In this document: one piece after another, positions 7,825 through 18,502 of the stretch
Layout of the letters: each line of letters opens with the position of its first letter
Position numbering within the stretch: position 1 is the stretch's first letter
From: Bacteroidales bacterium
GTDB lineage: Bacteria; Bacteroidota; Bacteroidia; Bacteroidales; VadinHA17
NCBI GenBank assembly: GCA_029210565.1
Contig: JARGFQ010000006.1
Location: 186,001 to 250,000, forward strand
Direction: 5' to 3'
DNA length: 64,000 nucleotides
Notes under the pieces: model-generated
What the model was told of the DNA's origin: nothing
The model's database searches: none
What the model saw: the letters and a program-made list of their open reading frames with translations, nothing else
Made by a program: the position numbers and the translations under genes

Positions 7825-9376
7825 GTATTGATTCTGTTAATGTGATGATTTTCTTACTGTAATCATGATTACCGATTATATTCAGCATCTTTTCGGTAGC
7901 TTTTATTGCCGACTCAGTCTGATCTGCATCCAATCCTTTTGTCCTGAAATTCAAGCTTCCGTAACTCCACGATATGACTGTTTCAACAAGCGCATCCGTC
8001 CTGCCTCCGGGTGGGATTGTGACAAGATAATCTGTAAGTACCGGAAATCCCCTTCCAAGGCTGTCATATATTTTCCTGATGGCTTTCATGAAGGCGTCAT
8101 ACTGCCCGTCACCTGAAGAGGTCTCTTCATACAGACTGCCGTCGATCTCGATCTTTACGCTGGCAAAAGGTCTAAGCCCGTAGGAGAGTGAGAGAGAATA
8201 ATTTTGTATGAAGACATTATAGTTTGTCCGGTTTGTACCGAGAACATCGGCGATAATGAATGGAAGATCTTCTGTCGTGACATTCTCTTTCTTGTCGCCC
8301 AGTTCGATAACCCTCTGTGTTACTTTACTCAGCGATTCCCGATCAAGTTCCAGCCCGAACTCCTCCAGGTTTTTTCTTATTGTTGCCTTGCCGGACATCT
8401 TGCCAAGAGCATATCTCCTGCGTCTCCCGAATCTTTCGGGAAGGAGTGTACTGAAATAGAGGTTATCCTTATTGTCCCCGTCGGCGTGTATGCCTGACGT
8501 CTGGGTAAATACATTATCACCTATGACAGGCTTGTTCACAGGTATTCTGATGCCGCTGTATGATTCCACGACACTGCTCACACCTGTTATTTCACCTTCA
8601 TCTATGCCGATCTCAGCATCGGTATGGTCTTTAAGAATTGCAATCACACTTGACAGCGGCGCGTTGCCAGCTCTTTCTCCAAGACCGTTAACAGTAGTAT
8701 GGATGCCCTTCACGCCAGCTTTTACTGCTGCAAATACGTTGGCGGCGGCCAGATCATAGTCGTTGTGAGCATGAAAATCAAAATGGAGCGAAGGGTAACG
8801 TTCAACCAGCCTTCTGCAGAAATCTGACGTCTGGTCAGGGTTAAGGATACCGAGGGTATCAGGAAGCATAAACCTTGCAACGGCATCATCCTTTAGGTGA
8901 TCAAGCATGTAAAATATATAATCCTGAGAGTTTATCATCCCGTTTGACCAGTCCTCCAGGTAGATATTCACCGTTATTCCTCTTTCATATGCCCTGGAAA
9001 TTACATGTTTAATTTCCTGAAGATGTTGGTCTGCACTCTTCCTCAGCTGTTTTTCAAGATGACGCCTTGATCCCTTGCAAAGTAAATTGACAACCTTCAC
9101 CCCCGCTTTCTCAATCCAGTCAAGCGAAGTCTCACCGTCGACAAAACCCAGCACCTCTATTCTGTCAATCAGATCATGTTTCCTTGCCCATTCTGATATT
9201 TTGCATGCAGCCTCAAATTCACCTTCCGATACTCTTGCTGACGCCACTTCAAGCCTGTCGACCCTGAGTTCTCTGAGCAGCAGGGTGGCCATATGCAATT
9301 TCTCCACAGGTGAATATGAGACACCCTGTGTTTGTTCGCCGTCGCGAAGAGTCGTATCCATTATCTCAATCCTCAT
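7814..9376 (-). CDS. Isopropylmalate/citramalate synthase paralogue
   Basis: HMGL-like TIM-barrel acyltransferase of 520 residues, the second such enzyme in this operon after leuA. Catalytic features are [13 protein letters not shown] at the N-terminus, DFHAHNDYDLAAAN and TTVNGLGERAGNAPL; the C-terminal third (about 385-520) is a LeuA-type allosteric domain. The family includes 2-isopropylmalate, (R)-citramalate and homocitrate synthases. Its place between leuD and leuB, with a separate leuA present, makes (R)-citramalate synthase (isoleucine from pyruvate) the likeliest role, but specificity cannot be read from sequence alone. It overlaps leuD and leuB by 4 and 11 bases. Confidence 0.85.
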   Translation of the reverse strand: MRIEIMDTTLRDGEQTQGVSYSPVEKLHMATLLLRELRVDRLEVASARVSEGEFEAACKISEWARKHDLIDRIEVLGFVDGETSLDWIEKAGVKVVNLLCKGSRRHLEKQLRKSADQHLQEIKHVISRAYERGITVNIYLEDWSNGMINSQDYIFYMLDHLKDDAVARFMLPDTLGILNPDQTSDFCRRLVERYPSLHFDFHAHNDYDLAAANVFAAVKAGVKGIHTTVNGLGERAGNAPLSSVIAILKDHTDAEIGIDEGEITGVSSVVESYSGIRIPVNKPVIGDNVFTQTSGIHADGDNKDNLYFSTLLPERFGRRRRYALGKMSGKATIRKNLEEFGLELDRESLSKVTQRVIELGDKKENVTTEDLPFIIADVLGTNRTNYNVFIQNYSLSLSYGLRPFASVKIEIDGSLYEETSSGDGQYDAFMKAIRKIYDSLGRGFPVLTDYLVTIPPGGRTDALVETVISWSYGSLNFRTKGLDADQTESAIKATEKMLNIIGNHDYSKKIITLTESIHGF

Positions 9377-9975
9377 CCCGGGCCTCCTCTGCTCTTTTCA
9401 TATTCAATAATCCTGCTTCTCATATTTACCAGGAAACTGATGTTGTCAAGACCACTGAGCAGGCATTGCTTCCTGAAGGAATTTATTGCGAAGGGGACAG
9501 ACATACCGGTCTCATCAGCCGTGATAATCTGCCGTTCAAGGTCAATTTTCACTATTATACCAGGATTCGCTCCTATCTGTTCAGTCAGGTCACTGAGCAT
9601 ACCGGTAGGTATCTCCACCGGCAGCAGTCCGTTATTAAGTGCGTTGTTCCGGAAGATATCGGCGAAGGAGTCAGAGACAACCGCCCTGAAGCCGTAGTCG
9701 GCGATAGCCCATACCGCATGTTCGCGGCTGGAGCCACATCCGAAGTTACTGCCGGCGACAAGTATGGATCCTCCGTATTCTGGCCGGTTGAGAACGAAAT
9801 CCTTTATTTCATTGCCATTCTTGTCATACCGCCAGTCGCGGAAGAGGTTTTTACCAAATTCTTCTCTTGAAGTAGCGCTCAGGAATCTCGCAGGTATGAT
9901 CTGATCGGTATCAACATTTTCGAGGGGCAGGGGGACACATGTTGACTCCAGTATGGTAAATTTTCTTCTGTTCAT
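9373..9975 (-). CDS. leuD: LeuD, isopropylmalate isomerase small subunit
   Basis: Swivelling small subunit that completes the LeuCD active site, isomerising 2- to 3-isopropylmalate. The 200 residues contain NVDTDQIIPARFL, the substrate-recognition region VAGSNFGCGSSREHAVWA, and the usual small-subunit length. It follows leuC by 15 bases and overlaps the next gene by 4. Confidence 0.96.
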   Translation of the reverse strand: MNRRKFTILESTCVPLPLENVDTDQIIPARFLSATSREEFGKNLFRDWRYDKNGNEIKDFVLNRPEYGGSILVAGSNFGCGSSREHAVWAIADYGFRAVVSDSFADIFRNNALNNGLLPVEIPTGMLSDLTEQIGANPGIIVKIDLERQIITADETGMSVPFAINSFRKQCLLSGLDNISFLVNMRSRIIEYEKSRGGPG

Positions 9976-9990
9976 TGCCTGTCGGTTTTA

Positions 9991-11403
9991 TCAATCACAA
10001 ACCCGTATCAGTTTCCTCGGGTCTGTTATCCTTCCAGTAACTGCAGCGGTAGCAGCGGCAAGCGGCCCCGCAAGGATTGTCCTTGCCCCGGGACCCTGTC
10101 TCCCCTCGAAATTACGGTTCGAGGTTGAGACTGCATATTTCCCTGGAGGTATCTTATCATCATTCATTGCAAGACATGATGAGCATCCGGGCTGTCTCAT
10201 AGCAAACCCAGCCCTTTTAAATATTTCTGTAAGCCCTTCCTCTTCTGCCTGCCGTGCAACTTGCTGTGATCCGGGCACTATAAGTACCGTTACTCCCGGG
10301 GCTTTTTGCCTTCCCTCCACCATAGAGGCAAAAGCCCTGAGATCTTCTATGCGGCCGTTGGTGCAACTACCCAGGAAGACATAGTCCACAGGATAGCCCA
10401 GGAGCTTCATTCCCGGTTTAAAGTCCATATACTCAAGTGCCTTGAGAAAGGAGTCGTTGCCGCCAGGTCCAGGCTGGTCTGCTTCAGGTATTTTTCCATC
10501 GACAGCCATACCCATTCCCGGGTTTGTCCCCCAGGTTATCATTGGCGGTACAGAAGAGGCATCAAACTCCAGTTCCCTGTCAAATACCGCGCCGGGGTCA
10601 GTCCGCAGTGAGAGCCAATTCTCAGTAAGGCTTACGGCTTCAGGGTTTCTGTTGAATGAAGGGATTCGTGAGAGGTAATCAGCGGTGATCTCATCAGGTG
10701 CTATCAGGCCACCGCGGGCTCCCATTTCGATGCTCATGTTGCAAATGGTCATTCTGGCCTCCATACTCAGGCTTTTTATAGCCTCTCCTGCATATTCGAC
10801 GAAATAACCGGCGGCACCGCTGGTGGAGACGGAAGAGATAATATATAGGATCAGGTCTTTGGATGTCACCCCTTTACTGAGTTCTCCGTTGACGGTTATC
10901 CTCATTCTTCCGGGTCTTGCCTGAAGGATGCATTGTGTTGCCAGCACCATCTCCACTTCGCTGGTACCTATGCCGAATGCAATGGTACCAAAAGCTCCGT
11001 GGGTTGATGTGTGACTGTCGCCGCATACTATAGTCATCCCGGGCAGGGTTTTCCCCAGTTCAGGGCCTGTGACATGGACGATGCCGTTATTATGATGACC
11101 TATGCCGAAGTACTCGATCCCGGCTACCCTGCAGTTGTCTGCCAGGGCTTCCACCTGTGCCCGTGAGACGGCATCCCTTATCGGAAGATGCTGATCTGTG
11201 GTGGGTATGTTATGGTCTGCCACCGCTGTGGTCTTCTCAGGCCTGAAGACCCCGATGCTCCGTTGCCGAAGGCCCAGAAACGCCTGGGGGCTGGTGACCT
11301 CATGGATATAGTGGCGATCGATATATAGCACATCCGGTCCGTCCTCAACAGACTTCACGGTATGTGCATCCCAGATCTTGTCAAACAGTGTCCGTGGTTC
11401 CAT
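9991..11403 (-). CDS. leuC: LeuC, isopropylmalate isomerase large subunit
   Basis: Aconitase-type large subunit carrying the [4Fe-4S] cluster. I start at [16 protein letters not shown] (470 residues), because the 12 extra upstream codons are unlike the family. Cluster cysteines are visible in [10 protein letters not shown] and in [10 protein letters not shown] (two). The substrate-binding block [12 protein letters not shown] lies in the N-terminal third. The start overlaps the end of leuA by 23 bases. Confidence 0.95.
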   Translation of the reverse strand: MEPRTLFDKIWDAHTVKSVEDGPDVLYIDRHYIHEVTSPQAFLGLRQRSIGVFRPEKTTAVADHNIPTTDQHLPIRDAVSRAQVEALADNCRVAGIEYFGIGHHNNGIVHVTGPELGKTLPGMTIVCGDSHTSTHGAFGTIAFGIGTSEVEMVLATQCILQARPGRMRITVNGELSKGVTSKDLILYIISSVSTSGAAGYFVEYAGEAIKSLSMEARMTICNMSIEMGARGGLIAPDEITADYLSRIPSFNRNPEAVSLTENWLSLRTDPGAVFDRELEFDASSVPPMITWGTNPGMGMAVDGKIPEADQPGPGGNDSFLKALEYMDFKPGMKLLGYPVDYVFLGSCTNGRIEDLRAFASMVEGRQKAPGVTVLIVPGSQQVARQAEEEGLTEIFKRAGFAMRQPGCSSCLAMNDDKIPPGKYAVSTSNRNFEGRQGPGARTILAGPLAAATAAVTGRITDPRKLIRVCD

Positions 11404-12898
11404 TGTCAATCCTTGAAACAGCATCAATGAATGCCTCAACGGAGGCAGTAATTATATCCGTGTTTGCCGAGAAACCGTAAAAGATCTTTCCCTCATGCTC
11501 AACCTGGATATGCACCTTGCCGATGTCGTCGCTTCCCCGAGTAATTGCCTGTATCAGGAACTCCTCGAGGTGTACATTCTCATGGATCAGGTGTTTGACG
11601 GCCGTCAGGGCGGCGTCGATAGGACCGTTCCCCGGGGCGGTGGAAGTATGCACCTCGCCGTTGATCCTCACGCCTACTGTTGCCACCGGGGTGACCGAGT
11701 TGCCGCAGAGAACCTGCAATGTCTCCAGCTTAAGCCTCTTCTCACCCCTGAAGACCTCTCCTGACAGGATCTTAATATCCTCGTCATTGATCTCCTTTTT
11801 CTTGTCGGCAAGGATGAGGAAACGGTGATAGATCTCATCAAGCTCCTCCTTCCCCAGTTTAATGCCCAGCAGGTCGAGCCTGTGATTGAGAGCCGCCCTG
11901 CCGCTGCGGGCCGTGAGGATTATTGAAGATTCCCTTATGCCCACCTCCTTAGGATCAATTATCTCATAGTTTTCACGGTTCTTGAGAACACCATCCTGGT
12001 GTATTCCTGACGAGTGGGCAAAGGCATTTCTCCCGACAATAGCCTTGTTGGCCTGTACGGGCATGCTCATCAGTGTGGATACCAACCTGCTGGTGCTGAA
12101 TATCAGCTTCGGATTGATGCCGGTGGAGAGCTTCAGGTCATGATGGCTCTTTATGATCATTGCCACCTCTTCAAGCGATGTGTTACCTGCCCTCTCGCCA
12201 ATGCCGTTGATTGTCACCTCCACCTGGCGGGCTCCGTTGATGATACCCATCATTGTGTTTGCGGTGGCCATCCCGAGGTCATTGTGGCAGTGTGTTGAGA
12301 TGACTGCCTGGTCAATGTTCGGGACATTCTCGACGAGGTATCTGATTTTGGCGCCGTATTCCTCCGGGAGGCAATAACCCGTTGTGTCTGGTATGTTTAC
12401 CACTGTGGCCCCTGCTTTTATGACAGCTTCGATCACCCTGGCGAGATAGGCGTTGTCACTTCTGCCGGCATCTTCGGCGTAGAATTCCACGTCGTCAACA
12501 AATTTCCTGGCGTATTTAACGGCATCGACGGCTCTTTTTATTATCTCTTCCGGCGTCGTTTTGATCTTGTACTGAATGTGGTAAGGTGATGTACCTATTC
12601 CTGTGTGAATCCGCTTTCTCTCTGCAAACCTGAGGGACTCGGCTGCCACCTCTATGTCCTTTTTCACGGCTCTTGTGAGGGCACAGATGACCGGGTTACG
12701 GACGGCCTTTGATATCTCGACCACCGAATTGAAGTCGCCCGGACTCGATACGGGGAACCCTGCCTCGATCACATCCACTCCCAGTGCCTCCAGCACCCTC
12801 GCTACTTCAATCTTCTCAACCGTGTTGAGCTGGCAGCCTGGTACCTGCTCACCGTCACGGAGGGTCGTATCGAATATTATTACCCTGTTGTTTTCCAT
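11381..12898 (-). CDS. leuA: LeuA, 2-isopropylmalate synthase
   Basis: Condenses 2-oxoisovalerate with acetyl-CoA, the committed step of leucine synthesis. In 505 residues it has [14 protein letters not shown] (metal and substrate site), [14 protein letters not shown] (metal histidines) and [20 protein letters not shown]. Residues about 365-505 form the leucine-sensing regulatory domain. This is the standard long LeuA; the 520-residue paralogue downstream is clearly more divergent. The start lies 19 bases after ilvC. Confidence 0.95.
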   Translation of the reverse strand: MENNRVIIFDTTLRDGEQVPGCQLNTVEKIEVARVLEALGVDVIEAGFPVSSPGDFNSVVEISKAVRNPVICALTRAVKKDIEVAAESLRFAERKRIHTGIGTSPYHIQYKIKTTPEEIIKRAVDAVKYARKFVDDVEFYAEDAGRSDNAYLARVIEAVIKAGATVVNIPDTTGYCLPEEYGAKIRYLVENVPNIDQAVISTHCHNDLGMATANTMMGIINGARQVEVTINGIGERAGNTSLEEVAMIIKSHHDLKLSTGINPKLIFSTSRLVSTLMSMPVQANKAIVGRNAFAHSSGIHQDGVLKNRENYEIIDPKEVGIRESSIILTARSGRAALNHRLDLLGIKLGKEELDEIYHRFLILADKKKEINDEDIKILSGEVFRGEKRLKLETLQVLCGNSVTPVATVGVRINGEVHTSTAPGNGPIDAALTAVKHLIHENVHLEEFLIQAITRGSDDIGKVHIQVEHEGKIFYGFSANTDIITASVEAFIDAVSRIDNGTTDTV

Positions 12899-12917
12899 AA
12901 TATCTGTTTCGTGATTG

Positions 12918-13964
12918 TTATTTCTGAGGTCTCAGTTTTCTCACTGCCGTTCCTGTTCTCCAGAGCTCTGATCCGCCCATCTCCTTTAGCTCCGCATCGA
13001 GTTTTTCGCGGTAGTCGGCTGACCCGGTTGAAGTGAGTACCCTGACACACTCTTCTCCTGAGCTGACTTTGTCATACAGATCCCTGAAGACCGGCAGTGT
13101 GGCCTCCCTGAACTTCGGTTTCCAGTCGAGAGCGCCGCGCTGCGCCGTGGCGCTGCAGTTGGCATACATCCAGTCCATCCCCTTCTCGTCAACAAGCCGT
13201 ATCAGGCTCTGCGTCAGCTCCTCCACTGTCTCGTTAAATGCTTCCGACGGTGAATGGCCATTATCGCGCAGCACCTGGTACTGTGCCTCCATGATACCCT
13301 CGAGGGCGCCCATGAGCACACCACGCTCACCTGTAAGATCACTGAACACCTCCTTCTCGAATGTGGTGGGGAAGAGGTAACCTGAGCCAATGGCGATGCC
13401 GAGGGCAATGGCACGCTCTTCAGCCCTGCCTGTATGATCATGAAAGACGGAGTAGCTTGAGTTGATGCCGGCGCCGGCGAGGAAGTTGCGTCTTACACTG
13501 GTTCCTGAACCTTTCGGAGCACAGAGGATGACGTCTATATCCGGAGGAGGAACCACACCGGTATGTTCCTTATATGTGACGGAGAAGCCGTGAGAGAAGT
13601 ATAGCGCCTTGCCTGTCGTAAGACAGGGTTTTATCCGGGGCCAGAGGGTCCTCTGAGCAGCATCGGAGACAAGGTACTGAATGATGGTGCCTCTCTCTGC
13701 CGCCTCCTCAATACCGAAGAGAGTTTTCCCGGGAACGAACCCGTCAGCCACAGCCCTCTCCCAGTCATTTTTGAATTCGGGTGCCTGTCCTATAATTACG
13801 TTGATGCCGTTGTCTCTCATGTTCATAGCCTGTGCCGGCCCCTGGACCCCGTACCCTATGACGGCCACAACTTCATTCTTCAATACTTCACGTGCTTTTG
13901 AGAGCGGAAACTCTTCCCTTGTCACAACACTCTCTGTTACTCCTCCAAAATCGATCTGTGCCAT
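12918..13964 (-). CDS. ilvC: IlvC, ketol-acid reductoisomerase
   Basis: Isomerises and reduces acetolactate and acetohydroxybutyrate in valine, leucine and isoleucine synthesis. The 348 residues open with a Rossmann fold ([20 protein letters not shown]) and include a [12 protein letters not shown] segment and the metal-binding [15 protein letters not shown]. The length is slightly longer than class I enzymes of many other phyla, as is usual in Bacteroidota. It lies 31 bases after ilvN. Confidence 0.93.
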   Translation of the reverse strand: MAQIDFGGVTESVVTREEFPLSKAREVLKNEVVAVIGYGVQGPAQAMNMRDNGINVIIGQAPEFKNDWERAVADGFVPGKTLFGIEEAAERGTIIQYLVSDAAQRTLWPRIKPCLTTGKALYFSHGFSVTYKEHTGVVPPPDIDVILCAPKGSGTSVRRNFLAGAGINSSYSVFHDHTGRAEERAIALGIAIGSGYLFPTTFEKEVFSDLTGERGVLMGALEGIMEAQYQVLRDNGHSPSEAFNETVEELTQSLIRLVDEKGMDWMYANCSATAQRGALDWKPKFREATLPVFRDLYDKVSSGEECVRVLTSTGSADYREKLDAELKEMGGSELWRTGTAVRKLRPQK

Positions 13965-13995
13965 AATTGTCTATTGTTAGATTAGTGTAATTCAG

Positions 13996-14556
13996 TTAAT
14001 TATATACTTCAAGTTTTTCAGGTCCTCCCCGTTCAGCTTCCTCCATCTCTTTGAGGTATGCATTCAGCTCCTTGACCTGTCTTGTTACAGCTATCCTGCC
14101 CGACCTGACGAACTGAAGCACGCCGCATGGTTCAAGAACGGCCAGGAGATCAGTTATCTCCGCCCTGTTGCCACTCTTCTCCACGACGATATATTCAGGT
14201 GTCACTTCAAGTATGCGGGCATGATGTTTCTGCACGAGATCGCCAATCATACTGCCTGACATCAGCCCCCTGGAGGTGACTTTATACAGTGCTATCTCCT
14301 GGCATATTATCTCAGGGGAGGTGTGCACGAATACCTTGATGACATCGACCAGTTTTTCAATCTGTGTGGCAACCTTATTCACCATGTCAGGCGTAGTGGT
14401 GACCACCATGGTAAGCATCTGAACACCTTGGACAGCAGATTCCGAGGCAGTAATGCTTTCTATGTTTATCTGTCTCCGGGTAAGGATAAGGGTTATCCTG
14501 CTGAGGATTCCTATATGATCCTCGGTAAAAAGCGATATTGTATATTCCTGCTTCAT
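13996..14556 (-). CDS. ilvN: IlvN/IlvH, acetolactate synthase small subunit
   Basis: Regulatory subunit giving valine feedback control to IlvB. The 186 residues start with an ACT domain (YTISLFTEDHIGILSRITLILTRRQINIES) and continue with the C-terminal ALS_ss_C domain (residues about 85-165). Five bases separate it from the end of ilvB, as expected for an obligate heteromer. Confidence 0.94.
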   Translation of the reverse strand: MKQEYTISLFTEDHIGILSRITLILTRRQINIESITASESAVQGVQMLTMVVTTTPDMVNKVATQIEKLVDVIKVFVHTSPEIICQEIALYKVTSRGLMSGSMIGDLVQKHHARILEVTPEYIVVEKSGNRAEITDLLAVLEPCGVLQFVRSGRIAVTRQVKELNAYLKEMEEAERGGPEKLEVYN

Positions 14557-14561
14557 GATGA

Positions 14562-16319
14562 TTATCTGTATGTTAGTGTGACTTCTGAGACTGATGCCCC
14601 GGGTTCGACCATAGGAAGGATATTTGCCTCCCTGCCTATGGCTACCTCAACCAGGAATGGGCCTTCGGCAGCAAGCATTGTCCCTACTGCCTGGCTTAGC
14701 TCCTCACGGCGTGTCACGCTGCGTGCCTGGATGCCGTAGGCTCCGGCCAGGGCCACAAAGTCGGGGTTTACCATTTCAGTAGAGGCGTACCTTCCGTTGA
14801 AGAACATCTCCTGCCATTGGCGTACCATGCCCAGGAAGCTGTTGTTGAGGAGAATTATTTTGACGGGGATCTGATACTGCATTATGGTTCCCAGCTCCTG
14901 AAGCGTCATCTGGAAGCCGCCGTCCCCGATAAAAGCAATAACAGGTTTGCCGGGATTTCCTGATGCTGCTCCCAGCGATGCCGGGAGGCCGAATCCCATG
15001 GTGCCCATCCCGCCTGATGTCACCAGGGTGCTCTTCTCACTGAAACGATAATAGCGTGCCACTGCCATCTGATGCTGCCCCACGTCAGTGACGATGACCG
15101 CATCACCTTCCGTAATGTCCGAGACTGTCTTCACCACTTCCCCCATTCGGATCTCATCCTGGCCGGGCTCTGTCTCCGGCCTGATCACCTTTTCATACTC
15201 CACCCGGTCGAGGATCCTGAACTCCCTTATCCATTTCTCACGGCTCTTCTCACGCAGAAGTGGAAGGAGAGTCGTAAGGACTTCCCGTGCATCATTGTTG
15301 ATCTCAAGGTCGACCCTTACATTTTTATTGATTTCCGCCTTATCAATCTCAATATGAATTATCCTGGCTTCAGGTGCATACTTTTTAAGGTTACCGGTAA
15401 CCCTGTCATCGAAGCGCATGCCTATTGCGATGATGAGGTCTGCCTGGTTGGTTAGGACGTTGGGTGCATAGTTGCCATGCATGCCCAGCATTCCCACGAA
15501 CAGCCTGTGCCTCTGCGGGAAAGCCGGCAGTCCGAGAAGTGTTGCTGCAACGGGGATACCTCCCTTTTCAGCAAGGGCTTTCAGTTCATCCGCGGCACCG
15601 GAGAGGATAACCCCGTGGCCTGCCAGGATAAGGGGTTTATCCGCATGATTGATCATTACGGCCGCTGATTCAATATCCCTGATATGAAGAGGGATGACCG
15701 GGTTATAACTTCTTATGTATGTGCATTTCCGGTAGCTATAGCTGAGATTTTCAAATTGTGCATCCTTCGAGATATCTACCAGCACGGGGCCCGGACGGCC
15801 CGACCTGGCGATGTAAAATGCGCGCGCAATGGTGTCAGGAATATCGGCCGCCTTTTTGACCTGTGCATTCCACTTGGTCACGGGCATCGAGATGCCGAGT
15901 ATATCAGTCTCCTGAAAAGCGTCGGTGCCGATAAGTCCTGATGTCACCTGAGCCGTGATGAATACCACCGGTACTGAATCGAGGAAGGCATTGGCTATCC
16001 CTGTCACGAGGTTTGTGGCCCCCGGTCCTGATGTGGCGAAGCATACTCCAGGTCTTCCGGTTACCATGGCGTATGCCTGTGCGGCGTGAGCAGCTCCCTG
16101 TTCATGACGTGTCAGTATGTGCCGGAGCCTGTCGCTGTAATCAAGCAGTTTATCGTAGACAGGCATGATTGCTCCTCCCGGATAACCGAATATTGTATCA
16201 ACGCCCTCTTCAATCAGGCATTTCAGCAGCGCTTCAGCACCCGAAATCTGCGATCGCTCGCTATCACTATTCTTCATATTGGTTGTCTTTGTCTTGTCGT
16301 TCGACATAATGAAATTCAT
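14562..16319 (-). CDS. ilvB: IlvB, acetolactate synthase catalytic subunit
   Basis: Thiamine-diphosphate enzyme that condenses two pyruvates, or pyruvate with 2-oxobutyrate. Motifs: the catalytic glutamate in LTRHEQGAAHAAQAYA, GPGATNLVTG, and the ThDP-Mg site beginning GDGGFQM and ending with NNS (about residues 470-500). The start given makes 585 residues; in-frame ATGs at codons 5 and 15 are equally possible, since the family block only begins at GAEALLKCL. Confidence 0.95.
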   Translation of the reverse strand: MNFIMSNDKTKTTNMKNSDSERSQISGAEALLKCLIEEGVDTIFGYPGGAIMPVYDKLLDYSDRLRHILTRHEQGAAHAAQAYAMVTGRPGVCFATSGPGATNLVTGIANAFLDSVPVVFITAQVTSGLIGTDAFQETDILGISMPVTKWNAQVKKAADIPDTIARAFYIARSGRPGPVLVDISKDAQFENLSYSYRKCTYIRSYNPVIPLHIRDIESAAVMINHADKPLILAGHGVILSGAADELKALAEKGGIPVAATLLGLPAFPQRHRLFVGMLGMHGNYAPNVLTNQADLIIAIGMRFDDRVTGNLKKYAPEARIIHIEIDKAEINKNVRVDLEINNDAREVLTTLLPLLREKSREKWIREFRILDRVEYEKVIRPETEPGQDEIRMGEVVKTVSDITEGDAVIVTDVGQHQMAVARYYRFSEKSTLVTSGGMGTMGFGLPASLGAASGNPGKPVIAFIGDGGFQMTLQELGTIMQYQIPVKIILLNNSFLGMVRQWQEMFFNGRYASTEMVNPDFVALAGAYGIQARSVTRREELSQAVGTMLAAEGPFLVEVAIGREANILPMVEPGASVSEVTLTYR

Positions 16320-16413
16320 TAATCTGGCATTCCGAAAAACCCGGGATTTTGTTTTAATTGCTTATGTGCTTGTGCCTTCGGAATCACGGGGCGTTATAAG
16401 TCATTTTCAGTTT

Positions 16414-18240
16414 TCAGACTATCCTCACTGCCCCCCGGTCTGCCGAGCTCACGTGGGCAGCATATACCTTCAGCGACGGCGAAATGACCCGGTTTCTGCC
16501 GGCAGGGCTGAACGCCTGATCTCCCTTTTGGTCTTCTTTGCGACGCCTCGCCTCCAGAGTCTTTTCAGCGACTGCCAGGTTAATGAGCCTCCCCGGTATG
16601 TCGATCTCAATTATATCGCCGTCATTGACCAGGGCAATTGCTCCTGCGGCTGCGGCCTCGGGTGAGACATGGCCCAATGATAGTCCTGCGGTTCCACCCG
16701 AAAAGCGTCCATCTGTTATGAGTGCGCATTTTTTATCAAGCCCCATGGATTTAAGGTAGGAGGTGGGGTAGAGCATTTCCTGCATGCCCGGCCCTCCACG
16801 CGGACCCTCGTAGCGGATCACCACCACATCACCCTCTTTCACCTTACCCGTCAGTATCCCGGTGACAGCTGTCTCCTGTGAGTCAAAGGTCACCGCCCTG
16901 CCGCTGAAGCTGAACATTGAACCGTCGATGCCGGCTGTCTTCACTATGCATCCGTCCGGTGCCAGGTTGCCGTAAAGCACTGCCAGTCCTCCGTCAGTGT
17001 TATATGGATGGTCAGCATCCCGTATAGCCCCGTTGACTCTGTCCATGTCATGTTCAGGGTAAAGACCAGAGGCAGTGCCTCCCAGGGTGCTCCTTATCCC
17101 TCCCGGGGCACTCAGGAAGAGCCGGTGAGCCTGTGGCAGGACGGTCGGCCTCATAATATCCCACTCGTCAATAGCTTGCCCCAGGGTCGGGTAGTCTGCT
17201 CTTCTCACTGAGCAGTCGAGTAGCCCGGCACGTTCCAGTTCGCCAAGTATGGCAAAGACCCCTCCGGCACGGTTTATATCCTCGATGTGAAACGATGAGG
17301 AGGGGGAGACCCTGCATATGTTGGGTACTCTCCGTGAGAGTTCATCAATGTCTTTCATGGTAAAATCAACTCCGGCCTCCTGGGCAATGGCAAGGAGGTG
17401 GAGGACAGTGTTGGTGGATCCCCCCATCGCAATGTCAAGTGTCATTGCATTGATGAAGGCTGCTCGTGAGGCAATGGAACGTGGCAGTACGGATTCATCC
17501 CCATGTTCGTAATATTTCTGTGCCAGTACTGTTATCAGCCTGGCGGCCCGGGTAAAGAGCTGACTCCTGTTGGTGTGGGTGGCTACCACGGTGCCGTTGC
17601 CCGGAGGTGCCAGTCCGAGAGCCTCCGACAGGCAGTTCATTGAGTTGGCGGTGAACATGCCCGAGCAGGATCCGCAGGTGGGGCAGGCCGACCGTTCTAT
17701 CTCAAGCAGGTTTTCATCAGTGACGCTGTCGTCAGCTGCAGCCACCATGGCATTGATCAGATCAACAGCTTTTCCTCCTGCCCTGCCGGCCTCCATAGGA
17801 CCTCCGGAGACGAATACCGCAGGTATGTTGAGGCGCATGGCAGCCATGAGCATCCCGGGGGTGATCTTATCGCAGTTGCTGATGCATATCATGGCGTCAG
17901 CACAGTGGGCATTGCAGACATACTCGACACTGTCGGCAATAAGTTCACGCGAGGGGAGTGAATAGAGCATACCCCCGTGGCCCATGGCTATGCCGTCATC
18001 GATGGCTATGGTGTTGAACTCAGCGGCGAACATGCCGAGACTCTCAATCTCCTTTTTTATTAACTGCCCGATATCATGAAGATGCAAATGACCCGGAACG
18101 AACTGTGAGAATGAATTGACGATGGCTGTCACCGGTTTCCCGAACTGTTCCTCCTTCATGCCGTTCGCACGCCAGAGGCTCCTTGCCCCGGCCATGTTCC
18201 TGCCGGTCATTGTCTTCAGGCTCCTGAGTTCTCTTTTCAT
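16414..18240 (-). CDS. ilvD: IlvD, dihydroxy-acid dehydratase
   Basis: Iron-sulfur dehydratase forming 2-oxoisovalerate and 3-methyl-2-oxopentanoate. The 608-residue protein has [11 protein letters not shown] and [19 protein letters not shown], which supply cluster cysteines, and the C-terminal [22 protein letters not shown]. It is the first structural gene of the ilv-leu-pheA operon and follows the leader terminator by about 14 bases, so terminating in the leader would shut off all ten genes. A spacer of 94 bases separates it from ilvB. Confidence 0.96.
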   Translation of the reverse strand: MKRELRSLKTMTGRNMAGARSLWRANGMKEEQFGKPVTAIVNSFSQFVPGHLHLHDIGQLIKKEIESLGMFAAEFNTIAIDDGIAMGHGGMLYSLPSRELIADSVEYVCNAHCADAMICISNCDKITPGMLMAAMRLNIPAVFVSGGPMEAGRAGGKAVDLINAMVAAADDSVTDENLLEIERSACPTCGSCSGMFTANSMNCLSEALGLAPPGNGTVVATHTNRSQLFTRAARLITVLAQKYYEHGDESVLPRSIASRAAFINAMTLDIAMGGSTNTVLHLLAIAQEAGVDFTMKDIDELSRRVPNICRVSPSSSFHIEDINRAGGVFAILGELERAGLLDCSVRRADYPTLGQAIDEWDIMRPTVLPQAHRLFLSAPGGIRSTLGGTASGLYPEHDMDRVNGAIRDADHPYNTDGGLAVLYGNLAPDGCIVKTAGIDGSMFSFSGRAVTFDSQETAVTGILTGKVKEGDVVVIRYEGPRGGPGMQEMLYPTSYLKSMGLDKKCALITDGRFSGGTAGLSLGHVSPEAAAAGAIALVNDGDIIEIDIPGRLINLAVAEKTLEARRRKEDQKGDQAFSPAGRNRVISPSLKVYAAHVSSADRGAVRIV

Positions 18241-18253
18241 TGCTGAACTGCTT

Positions 18254-18285
18254 AAAAAAAGCTTCCCGGTTTTCCGGGAAGCTTT
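18254..18285 (-). terminator. ilv-leu leader terminator (attenuator)
   Basis: Perfect 12-bp stem on the minus strand, AAAGCTTCCCGG with CCGGGAAGCTTT around a four-base loop, running into a T tract just before ilvD. CGGGGAG directly after the leader-peptide stop (18315-18321) can pair with CTTCCCG of the left arm (18275-18281; one G-U), giving a plausible antiterminator. Confidence 0.88.
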
Positions 18286-18322
18286 CGTATACTATTATTC
18301 TTATCTATATATTACTCCCCGA

Positions 18323-18382
18323 TTATGCGCTCGAAGCGATAATAAGAATGAGGGCAATAATAAACAGTGAAATGTGGTTCAT
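18323..18382 (-). CDS. ilvL: ilv-leu operon leader peptide
   Basis: Nineteen-codon ORF encoding MNHISLFIIALILIIASSA and ending in TAA. Six Ile and three Leu codons lie within codons 4-15 and there is no Val. It starts about 20 bases after a strong promoter and ends about 37 bases before a perfect terminator upstream of ilvD. The composition, the position and the refoldable stem match ribosome-mediated attenuation by scarcity of Ile- and Leu-tRNA. It is too short for routine gene callers. Confidence 0.87.
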   Translation of the reverse strand: MNHISLFIIALILIIASSA

Positions 18383-18400
18383 AAACTCTAATTGAAGTGA

Positions 18401-18430
18401 CAAAAGTAACAACATTTTTTAATGGCCAAA
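18401..18430 (-). promoter_or_regulatory. ilv-leu operon promoter
   Basis: Minus-strand TTTG (18427-18430), 18-base spacer and TACTTTTG (18401-18408) match the Bacteroidota -33/-7 consensus with the same spacing as the his promoter. The predicted transcript starts just upstream of the Ile/Leu leader ORF. Confidence 0.78.
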
Positions 18431-18502
18431 CAAAAAAGAATAAAATATTTAATTTTTAACCTCTGTTAATACATATTTAATAATGGATGGGGCAAAAAAG
18501 AT

